Of a DNA stretch of 64,000 nt, positions 1-6,275 are shown in pieces. A model generated the notes under the pieces. The model made no database searches. It was not told the DNA's origin and saw only the letters and a program-made list of their open reading frames with translations. The stretch comes from MED-G78 sp964275345 (GTDB taxonomy: Bacteria > Pseudomonadota > Gammaproteobacteria > Magnimaribacterales > D2472), in contig CAXYBK010000003.1 of NCBI GenBank assembly GCA_964275345.1, forward strand, positions 62,001 to 126,000. Reading direction: 5' to 3'. How positions within the stretch are numbered: the first letter of the stretch is position 1; each line of letters begins with the position of its first letter. The translations under genes were made by a program, and so were the position numbers.

Positions 1-1515
1 TGGATGTATCCAAGGCACACAGGTGATTTTGCACTACTAAGAGCCTATGTGAGTCCTAAGAACGAAAGTAAGGAGTATTCTGAGGATAATATTCCCTATC
101 AATCAAAAGACTTTTTAAAAGTATCTAAGAAAGGTGTTCAGGAAGGTGATTTTGTAATGATAGCCGGCTATCCGGGAAGAACAAACAGACTTTTAACATA
201 TCCAGAAATAAGATTTGATGTTCAGTTTGGATTTGAGAATTATGTTGAGTACTTAAAGTCAGGGATTGATTTAATGCGTGATCTTACAAAAGATGATGAG
301 CAGAAAGCTTTAAAATATAGAGGTAGTATTAGTGGATTTGAGAATTATTATAAAAAGATAAGTGGCCAAATTGAAGGTGCTAAAAACTTTAATTTATTAA
401 AGCAAGAAAAGCAGAACTGGAATAAATTTCTTGAGTTTATTGAAACAAATGGAAGCTCTATAGAGCAAGATGCACTCGATACACTGTTGGAAATTACCAA
501 CGAAGTAAATAGTGAAAGCGTAACTAATTTATATTATGGAGGCTCAACTCTTTTAAGTACTGCTGCAAGTTTATATAGACATGCATATGAAAAAACTAAA
601 CCTAATAATGAAAGAGAGCCTGGTTATCAAGAAAGGGACTATGAGAGATTAGTTAATAGAATGCGAAGTATGGAATATAGATTTGATGCTGAAGTTGATA
701 AAGGTATTTTTCTCTTTAGATTGAATCGGTATAGAGAAGTCGATAGCAAAGATAGACGAGCAGTATTTAGTTCAGCATTAAGACTAGATGAGTCTTATGA
801 AGATACTACTAATGTTGTGGATGCTATGTATTCATATTCATCTGATTTATTGGATATGAATAAGAGAATTGCTTTATTAGATGTATCACTTGAAGAGCTT
901 AATGATTCATCAGACCCATTTATGATGCTTGCAAGAGATATGTTTGATGAAGGAATGGAACGTGAAAAGAAAAATAAAGCTAGATCTAGTTTGCAACAAA
1001 AAAATAAATCTATCTTTATTAAATCACTTAGAAAATTCTATAAATCTCAAGGTAAAGATATTTATGCAGATGCAAATGGAACATTAAGGGTTACTTTTGG
1101 AAACGTTATGGGGGTTGAGCTTAATGATGGAGTTTACTATAAACCTTTCACCACTCTTGAGGGGATAGCTCAAAAAAATACTGGGGTTTCACCTTTTGCG
1201 GTTGATGTAAAACAACTTAAATTAATTAATGATAAGAACTATGGTAGTTATAAGTTTGATGCAATTAATAGTGTTCCTGTTAATTACATTTCTAATTTAG
1301 ATATTACAAATGGTAATTCTGGATCTTCAACAATCAATGCACGAGGTGAATTTGTTGGATTAGCTTTTGATGGAATGCTAGAAACTATTATTTCTGATTA
1401 TAAATTTATACCAGAGACAAGAACTATTCATGTAGATTCTAGATATCTTTTATGGACATTAGAGGTCTTCGAAGAGGATACAAGACTTATAAAAGAAATG
1501 AAGATTGTTAAATAA
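1..1515 (+). CDS. S46 family dipeptidyl-peptidase (DPP7-like), 5'-truncated
   Basis: C-terminal two thirds (504 residues) of a peptidase of family S46; family members are about 700 residues, so the signal peptide and the catalytic His lie left of the window. The reading frame is open from base 1, so the ATG at 4 is internal. The opening motif WMYPRHTGDF carries the catalytic Asp, and the GNSGSS motif near 1309-1326 carries the catalytic Ser (codon 1318-1320); the family usually has GNSGSP. The residue that sets P1 preference follows in LAFDGM and is Gly, as in DPP7 (hydrophobic P1), not Arg as in DPP11 (acidic P1). The enzyme should release dipeptides from peptides in the periplasm. Family call is firm; specificity is inferred from one residue. 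Confidence 0.9.
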   Translation, partial: WMYPRHTGDFALLRAYVSPKNESKEYSEDNIPYQSKDFLKVSKKGVQEGDFVMIAGYPGRTNRLLTYPEIRFDVQFGFENYVEYLKSGIDLMRDLTKDDEQKALKYRGSISGFENYYKKISGQIEGAKNFNLLKQEKQNWNKFLEFIETNGSSIEQDALDTLLEITNEVNSESVTNLYYGGSTLLSTAASLYRHAYEKTKPNNEREPGYQERDYERLVNRMRSMEYRFDAEVDKGIFLFRLNRYREVDSKDRRAVFSSALRLDESYEDTTNVVDAMYSYSSDLLDMNKRIALLDVSLEELNDSSDPFMMLARDMFDEGMEREKKNKARSSLQQKNKSIFIKSLRKFYKSQGKDIYADANGTLRVTFGNVMGVELNDGVYYKPFTTLEGIAQKNTGVSPFAVDVKQLKLINDKNYGSYKFDAINSVPVNYISNLDITNGNSGSSTINARGEFVGLAFDGMLETIISDYKFIPETRTIHVDSRYLLWTLEVFEEDTRLIKEMKIVK

Positions 1516-1662
1516 TTGTAGAAAATAAGAAAGGGCTCGAAGATTACATTTTAGAGAAACTTTGCTTTGATTTCTTATAGGAGATTATCAAAACACACTT
1601 TTAAGGTTCTATGTAGATAAGGGAAACTCAACACCTTAAACTATAACCTTCGAGTGCGTAAA

Positions 1663-1677
1663 TGATAATCATTCTCA
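1663..1677. promoter_or_regulatory. Fur box in a convergent intergenic region
   Basis: TGATAATCATTCTCA matches the 7-1-7 Fur consensus TGATAATnATTATCA at 13 of 14 specified positions. It lies between the 3' ends of the S46 gene and katG, where no neighbouring gene start can use it. On the minus strand, TTATCA (1663-1668), 17 bases and TATAGT (1640-1645) form a possible promoter reading leftward. The site could control an unannotated small RNA or antisense transcript; that is inference. Confidence 0.5.
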
Positions 1678-1694
1678 TCTAATATTACAACCTT

Positions 1695-1726
1695 TTATTC
1701 AAAAAAAAGTACTTATTTTTGAATAA
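1695..1726 (-). terminator. AT-rich hairpin downstream of katG
   Basis: TTATTCAAAAA (1695-1705) and TTTTTGAATAA (1716-1726) are perfect 11-base complementary arms around a 10-base loop. The hairpin sits 13 bases beyond the katG stop codon, and the palindrome ATTTAGCTAAAT (1727-1738) lies between. It is a plausible terminator for katG, but the stem is almost all A-T and no clear U tract follows. Confidence 0.4.
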
Positions 1727-1739
1727 ATTTAGCTAAATA

Positions 1740-3872
1740 CTAAAAAAGGTCGTTACCCATTACTTTATTCCATGCTGATATAAAATCAGACATGAATTTT
1801 TCATTTGCATCATTACTTGCATAGACTTCACAAATAGCTCGAAGCTGCGAATTAGATCCAAAAACAAGATCGGCTCTTGTCGCAGTTCTAACCTTCTCAC
1901 CTGAAGATCTATTTAAAGCTTCAAATGAATTTCCAGTTCCATTTGGTTTCCATTCAACTGACATATCTAACAAAGTATTAAAATAATCATTAGATAATTC
2001 ATCTGGATTATTTGTAAATACCCCATGTCCGCTTGCACTAATTCCTAAGGATCTCATTCCCCCAAGTAGAACTGTCATTTCAGGTGCTGTTAAGCCAAGT
2101 AATTGTGCTTTATCCAACATAATCTCTTCGGCAGCTATATCAATTCCTGATTTATGGAAATTTCTAAAAGCATCAGAGAATGGTTCAAGCGCAGCAAAAG
2201 ATTCAATGTCAGTTTGCTCTTGAGATGCATCCCCTCTTCCAGCAGTAAATGGAACATTTACTCCAGAAGCTTTTTCAATTCCAACATTGCCAGCTAGAAC
2301 AATTACATCTGCAATTGATGCGCCAGTAGCGTTAGAAATTGTTTCATATACATTCAAAACTTTTTGAAGTGATTCTGGTTTATTAATTTCCCAATCTTTT
2401 TGCGGAGCAAGTCTAATTCGTGAACCATTTGCCCCTCCTCTCATATCTGAACCTCTGTAAGTTGAAGCGCTTGCCCATGCTGTCTCAACCATTTCTTGAA
2501 TGGTCAATTCACTAGATAATAATTGTGTTTTAACTGCATCAACATCGTAATCAGTTGAACCTTCAGGGACAGGATCTTGCCAAATTAGTTCTTCTTGAGG
2601 AACTTCTGGGCCCATATATCTTGTTTTAGGTCCCATATCTCTATGAAGTAATTTAAACCAAGCTCTAGCAAAAGCATCTGCAAACTCTTCAGGGTTTTCA
2701 TGAAAACGTTTGGAAATTTTCTTATAGATAGGATCTTCACGAAGTGATATATCAGCAGTAGTCATCATTGTAGGAACTCTCACTGATGAGTCTTCAGCAT
2801 CTGGAGCTAAATCTTCATCTTTTACATCAATAGCGTGCCATACAATAGCGCCTGCTGGTGTTTCAACTTTTTCCCATTCATAGCCAAATAATAAATCAAA
2901 ATACCCGTTATCCCATTTAATAGGATTAGCAGTCCAAGCACCTTCAAATCCACTTGTAATAGTGTCACTGCCTTTACCTGATGCGTATGAGCTCATCCAT
3001 CCAAGACCCATTTCTTGAATAGGAGCGCCTTCTGGTTCTGTACTGACATTATCATCTGGACCTGCGCCATGACCTTTTCCAAATGTGTGTCCACCGGCGA
3101 CCAAAGCAACTGTTTCTTCATCATTCATTGCCATTCGGCCAAATGTTTCACGAACATCTTTTGCACTAGCAAGAGGATCAGGGTCTCCATCTGGACCTTG
3201 TGGATTCACATAAATAAGTCCCATTTGAACTGCTCCAAGAGGATTAGCTAAATCTCTTTCACCACTATATCTTTCATTTGCTAACCATTCCTTTTCAGCA
3301 CCCCAATGAATATCTTCTTCAGGAGCCCAGATATCTGGACGTCCGCCACTAAAACCAAAGGTTTCTCCACCCATAGATTCAATAGCTACATTTCCAGCTA
3401 GAATCAAAAGATCAGCCCAACTAATTTGTTTGCCATATTTCTGTTTAATTGGCCAAAGCAATCTTCTGGCCTTATCTAAATTTCCATTATCTGGCCAGCT
3501 GTTTAGGGGAGCAAATCGCTGAGCACCAGTTCCACCGCCACCTCTTCCATCTGTACTTCTATATGTACCAGCAGCATGCCATGTCATTCTAATAAAAAAC
3601 GGTCCGTAATGACCATAATCTGCAGGCCACCAATCTTGTGAATCTGTCATAAGATCATTTAGATCTTTTTTGAGGGCAGCGTAATCTATCTTTGCAAACT
3701 CCTCTCTATAATCAAAACCATCATCCATTGGATCTGACTTAACATCATGTTGATGAAGAATATTGAGATTTAACTGATTGGGCCACCAATCTTTATTAGA
3801 TGTTCCACTAGAGCTATTACTAGTTAAGCTTCCATGCATTACTGGACATTTTCCTTCTGTTTCATTATTCAT
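1740..3872 (-). CDS. katG: Catalase-peroxidase KatG
   Basis: Bifunctional heme catalase-peroxidase that destroys H2O2; 710 residues, normal length for the family, with both the active N-terminal domain and the inactive C-terminal peroxidase-like domain. The distal heme motif RMTWHAAGTYR gives Arg95, Trp98 and His99; the proximal His is in VAGGHTFGKGHG; the Tyr of the Trp-Tyr-Met cross-link is in the GLIYVNPQGP segment. I start at the ATG at 3872, not at the upstream in-frame TTG at 3893, because AGGAG lies 10 bases before this ATG. It is transcribed away from the sodN operon and shares its upstream region. The neighbourhood (Ni-SOD, MntR) suggests an oxidative-stress and metal island. Confidence 0.97.
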   Translation of the reverse strand: MNNETEGKCPVMHGSLTSNSSSGTSNKDWWPNQLNLNILHQHDVKSDPMDDGFDYREEFAKIDYAALKKDLNDLMTDSQDWWPADYGHYGPFFIRMTWHAAGTYRSTDGRGGGGTGAQRFAPLNSWPDNGNLDKARRLLWPIKQKYGKQISWADLLILAGNVAIESMGGETFGFSGGRPDIWAPEEDIHWGAEKEWLANERYSGERDLANPLGAVQMGLIYVNPQGPDGDPDPLASAKDVRETFGRMAMNDEETVALVAGGHTFGKGHGAGPDDNVSTEPEGAPIQEMGLGWMSSYASGKGSDTITSGFEGAWTANPIKWDNGYFDLLFGYEWEKVETPAGAIVWHAIDVKDEDLAPDAEDSSVRVPTMMTTADISLREDPIYKKISKRFHENPEEFADAFARAWFKLLHRDMGPKTRYMGPEVPQEELIWQDPVPEGSTDYDVDAVKTQLLSSELTIQEMVETAWASASTYRGSDMRGGANGSRIRLAPQKDWEINKPESLQKVLNVYETISNATGASIADVIVLAGNVGIEKASGVNVPFTAGRGDASQEQTDIESFAALEPFSDAFRNFHKSGIDIAAEEIMLDKAQLLGLTAPEMTVLLGGMRSLGISASGHGVFTNNPDELSNDYFNTLLDMSVEWKPNGTGNSFEALNRSSGEKVRTATRADLVFGSNSQLRAICEVYASNDANEKFMSDFISAWNKVMGNDLF

Positions 3873-3996
3873 ATGAACTTTGCTCCTATTCAAAATTAAT
3901 TATGAGAAAATATAGATATAAGTGATTTTACAATAAAAAAAAATTATTTTTATGAAAAATTTATAAAAACTTTATTGCTAATAAATATAAACTAAA

Positions 3997-4011
3997 TGAT
4001 AATTATTTTAC
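3997..4011. promoter_or_regulatory. Weak Fur-like element upstream of the sodN operon
   Basis: TGATAATTATTTTAC has a perfect left Fur half-site TGATAAT and a degenerate right half. It lies about 25 bases before the TTG start of the small gene that opens the sodN operon, and also upstream of katG on the other strand. It may be chance in such AT-rich DNA. Confidence 0.25.
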
Positions 4012-4033
4012 ACATAAAAAATAGGAAAATATC

Positions 4034-4222
4034 TTGAAAAAACTAACATCAATAATATTTTGCGCTCTCGCATCATTTAATTTAAGTGCTCATGGGGAAG
4101 GAATAGTTGGTCTACATATTCATGGTGAGTCTACTTTAGTACTAGGACTAATCTTGGCTATGTTGATAGTAATGCCAATGTACTTTTCAAAGAAATTGCT
4201 ATTAATTAAGAAGGAGAAATAA
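4034..4222 (+). CDS. Small His-rich membrane protein preceding sodN
   Basis: 62 residues starting at TTG, with AGGA about 8 bases upstream. It has a Lys-rich start and a hydrophobic segment ending in LSA that looks like a signal peptide or first membrane helix. A short hydrophilic stretch with three His follows (HGEGIVGLHIHGES, residues 20-33), then a second membrane helix (about 35-56) and a Lys-rich tail. The stop is one base before the sodN ATG, so the two genes are almost certainly co-transcribed and translationally coupled. I recognise no family. The His/Glu loop and the position suggest metal binding or nickel supply for SodN, but that is inference only. Confidence 0.65.
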   Translation: MKKLTSIIFCALASFNLSAHGEGIVGLHIHGESTLVLGLILAMLIVMPMYFSKKLLLIKKEK

Positions 4223-4223
4223 T

Positions 4224-4685
4224 ATGTTTAAAATTGAAGAAGTAAGTGCTCATTGTGATATCCCTTGTGGTGTATACGATCCAGGTGAAGCCCAGTATGC
4301 AGTATTAAGTGTTATTAGATTTATTGATTTAATAAATGAAATGCCTGAAGCGGTAACTAGTAAAGATGATTTAGCTAAATTCACGCGTTTAGTTCAGCAA
4401 AAAGAAGAACATGCTGTAATTGCTAAAAATGCAGTAACAGTAATTTGGGGTGATTATTTTAAAGCTCCTCAAATTGAAAAATATCCTGGAGTGCATGAGT
4501 TAGTGCATGGGATAATGATGGATGGATCTAAATGTAAACAGGGCCTTCATAGAGAAGATGGTCTCAATATGCTCTCTAAAATAAATGATTTTGCAGAAAT
4601 GTTCTGGGCAACAAAAGAAGTTGAAACAGAAAAGAAAATTTCACCTTATGCTCCAAATCTAGAAATAGTAGTACCGGTTTTATAA
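4224..4685 (+). CDS. sodN: Nickel superoxide dismutase SodN
   Basis: Ni-containing superoxide dismutase that converts superoxide to O2 and H2O2. The N-terminal nickel hook is intact: HCDIPCGVYDP at residues 10-20, with His10, Cys11 and Cys15 as Ni ligands after maturation. It is preceded by a 9-residue propeptide (MFKIEEVSA) that must be removed to free the His amino group. The rest is the expected four-helix bundle, total 153 residues. AAGGAG (4211-4216) is a strong ribosome binding site. The processing protease SodX follows directly. Ni-SOD is common in marine bacteria that spare iron. Confidence 0.97.
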   Translation: MFKIEEVSAHCDIPCGVYDPGEAQYAVLSVIRFIDLINEMPEAVTSKDDLAKFTRLVQQKEEHAVIAKNAVTVIWGDYFKAPQIEKYPGVHELVHGIMMDGSKCKQGLHREDGLNMLSKINDFAEMFWATKEVETEKKISPYAPNLEIVVPVL

Positions 4686-4686
4686 G

Positions 4687-4959
4687 CTGATTAGAATTTT
4701 TAAGGTTGCAGGAATCAGTATGCTTCCTGCTTATGAACCAAATAATTACGTTCTTTGTATAAAAACAAAAAATATTAAAGTAGATGATGTAATCATTATG
4801 CAAACTAATGATCTTGGAAAAGTAGTCAAAAGAGTCAAATCTATATCAGGAGACTCTTTAAAAATATCAGGTGATAATAAATCTTATCATTCACCTATAT
4901 ATGATATGACGCATAAACTAGATACAGTTATTGGAAGAGTTATATTTAAATTATTTTAA
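4687..4959 (+). CDS. sodX: Ni-SOD maturation protease SodX (S26 family)
   Basis: Small signal-peptidase-like serine protease expected to cut the SodN propeptide. The first ATG (4720) falls one codon after the catalytic Ser: reading upstream in frame gives IFKVAGISMLPAYEPNN, the S26 box with Ser encoded at 4717-4719. The frame is open back to a stop at 4669-4671, so translation must start at CTG 4687 or ATT 4690, just after the sodN stop at 4683-4685. I chose CTG 4687 (90 residues). The catalytic Lys is in GKVVKRVKSISGD. No Shine-Dalgarno is obvious, so coupling to sodN is likely. The 3' end overlaps the convergent mntR by 9 bases. Confidence 0.85.
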   Translation: MIRIFKVAGISMLPAYEPNNYVLCIKTKNIKVDDVIIMQTNDLGKVVKRVKSISGDSLKISGDNKSYHSPIYDMTHKLDTVIGRVIFKLF

Positions 4960-5361
4960 AAATTTTTTCATCGCTGCGAGAGTTTTTGAGCCTACATGAT
5001 GCTCAATACCCTCACTGTCTATATCGGCATTAACCTTATCAACACCAAGCTTGATTAAAAAAGCTAAAACAATTAAATGACGTTCTTTAACTCGTTTAGC
5101 AAGTTTAGAGCCTTTAGCTGTAAGTTCTACTGGTTTATAAGGTTTAGAGTACAAAAGATCTTCCTCTTGCAGTCGTTTCACTATGCGAGAAACGGTAACA
5201 TGACTAACATTAAAATATCTTGCTAGATCTAGCACCCTGCACTCACCCTTTTCTTCCACCAGTTCCATGACAGCCTCAACATAATCTTCAGCAGTCTCAC
5301 TAGCATGACGTGAACGGGTCTGTGAAAAAGGAACCGAACGGGCTTTAACTTTTTTTTCCAC
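4951..5361 (-). CDS. mntR: Manganese-responsive regulator MntR (DtxR family)
   Basis: 136-residue DtxR/MntR-type metalloregulator. An N-terminal winged helix-turn-helix (about residues 23-85, containing LDLARYFNVSHVTVSRIVKRL) is followed by a dimerisation and metal domain with ERHLIVLAFL and GIEHHVG, which match the metal-ligand regions of enterobacterial MntR. It starts at GTG 5361 with AGGAAGG six bases upstream, and TATAAT (minus strand, 5395-5400) is a good -10. No SH3-like domain is present, as expected for MntR. It lies convergent with sodX and divergent from the MntX-like gene, whose promoter holds a TAGC-N4-GCTA operator. MntR probably represses that gene when Mn is sufficient. Confidence 0.88.
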   Translation of the reverse strand: MEKKVKARSVPFSQTRSRHASETAEDYVEAVMELVEEKGECRVLDLARYFNVSHVTVSRIVKRLQEEDLLYSKPYKPVELTAKGSKLAKRVKERHLIVLAFLIKLGVDKVNADIDSEGIEHHVGSKTLAAMKKFLK

Positions 5362-5403
5362 TAGACACCTTCCTTTTAAAATTCACTTTATAAAATTATA
5401 CCC

Positions 5404-5432
5404 TTGACATGATCCGTAGCCATTGCTACATT
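5404..5432 (+). promoter_or_regulatory. Promoter of the MntX-like gene with MntR operator
   Basis: TTGACA (5404-5409), a 17-base spacer and TACATT (5427-5432) form a near-consensus sigma-70 promoter. The spacer holds the inverted repeat GTAGC-CATT-GCTAC (5416-5429). Its TAGC-N4-GCTA core equals the core of the enterobacterial MntR box (ATAGC-N4-GCTAT). Binding there would block RNA polymerase and may also affect the divergent mntR promoter. Predicted transcription starts at about 5439. Confidence 0.65.
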
Positions 5433-5438
5433 TACATC

Positions 5439-5924
5439 GTGAAAGATTACTTAAAATATGATGATATAAAAATTTTTAAATACGAAAATCTTTATTTATC
5501 AATAATTTATACTATTGGGCATATATTTGTTGCCATGGCTTGCAACAGAATAATTACTGGAGCATCTCTTGAAATGGCTGCAGCTGATGCCTTTGTAGAA
5601 CCTATCATTAACGGATTTTGGTTCTATTTTCTTTTAGTTTATCTAAAAAAAATATTTGTTAACAAAATTGAATCAAGTAATTCGCCTTTTATAAGTGTTA
5701 ATCATGTTGGCTTTTTATTAGCATTTCTCTATACGATTGGTCATATTCTTATTGCTATGACTTGTAATAGATTGCTGACAGGTGCACCTTTAAATCTAGC
5801 AGTTATTGATGCATTTATAGAGCCTATAGTAAATGGTTTTTGGTTTTATCTACTGTTTGAATTTTTTAACAAGTATAAGAAGAAGAGAATATCAAGCGGC
5901 ATGGCCGTTTACAGTAACTCTTAA
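5439..5924 (+). CDS. mntX: MntX-like manganese importer, duplicated DUF2061-type membrane protein
   Basis: Inner-membrane protein built from two copies of one unit. Each copy reads approximately YTIGHxxxAMxCNRxxTGAxLxxAxxDAFxEPIxNGFWFY, at about residues 25-65 and 98-138, giving four predicted helices with conserved His, Asp, Glu and Asn that could handle a cation. The pattern resembles the DUF2061 type used by MntX, a manganese importer known from marine bacteria; that match is from memory. The divergent mntR and the MntR-type operator support the role. The upstream ATG at 5409 overlaps the -35 box, so I use GTG 5439, which coincides with the predicted transcription start and would be leaderless. 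No Shine-Dalgarno is visible. Confidence 0.65.
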   Translation: MKDYLKYDDIKIFKYENLYLSIIYTIGHIFVAMACNRIITGASLEMAAADAFVEPIINGFWFYFLLVYLKKIFVNKIESSNSPFISVNHVGFLLAFLYTIGHILIAMTCNRLLTGAPLNLAVIDAFIEPIVNGFWFYLLFEFFNKYKKKRISSGMAVYSNS

Positions 5925-6052
5925 TCAAGCAGAGTTTTTAGACTCGTACCAAAAAATAACATCAATTATTACGAAGTATTGTTTGTCATATGCTTCCAAA
6001 GATAACGAAGCCCAAAAATTGCTGGCCTGAAAGAATTGCCTGGACTATAAAT

Positions 6053-6128
6053 TGGTGGAGCTACGCGGGATCGAACCGCGGACCCCCTGCTTGCAAAGCA
6101 GGTGCTCTCCCAGCTGAGCTATAGCCCC
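6053..6128 (-). tRNA. tRNA-Ala (anticodon TGC)
   Basis: 76-base cloverleaf read on the minus strand, from GGGGCTATAGCTCAG to an encoded CCA end. The anticodon loop TTTGCAA in the stem CCTGC/GCAGG gives anticodon TGC. The acceptor stem GGGGCTA/TAGCTCC contains the G3-U70 wobble pair, the alanine identity element. The T arm GCGGTTCGATCCCGC is intact. It stands alone, not inside an rRNA operon. Confidence 0.98.
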
Positions 6129-6143
6129 ACGAATGAGTCGACA

Positions 6144-6171
6144 ATTGTACTTTATTAAAGATTAATTGTAA
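6144..6171 (-). promoter_or_regulatory. Probable tRNA-Ala promoter
   Basis: On the minus strand TTACAA (6166-6171), 16 bases and TACAAT (6144-6149) lie just upstream of the tRNA, leaving a leader of about 9 bases. The -10 is good and the -35 is weak. Confidence 0.35.
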
Positions 6172-6229
6172 CCCTGTGTAATCGACAAAATAATCAACTG
6201 ATAAGAGATCTATTTCTTGTATGCATAAA

Positions 6230-6265
6230 AAAAGAGAGCTGCTTAGTTAAAAACAGCTCTCTTTT
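6230..6265 (-). terminator. Rho-independent terminator of the FecA-like receptor gene
   Basis: Perfect 12-base arms AAAAGAGAGCTG (6230-6241) and CAGCTCTCTTTT (6254-6265) with a 12-base loop. On the minus strand the right arm runs into a T tract. The hairpin starts 10 bases after the receptor's stop codon. Confidence 0.88.
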
Positions 6266-6275
6266 AAATTATTTA

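Noticed and set aside
3873..3893. TTG start for katG seven codons upstream
   Set aside because: AGGAG lies within that extension and is spaced for the ATG at 3872.
5409..5438. ATG start of the MntX-like gene at 5409
   Set aside because: It overlaps the -35 hexamer of the gene's own predicted promoter, so it would not be in the transcript.
5833..6030. Open frame after and inside the MntX-like gene
   Set aside because: Shadow frame overlapping the real gene; no family pattern and no ribosome binding site.
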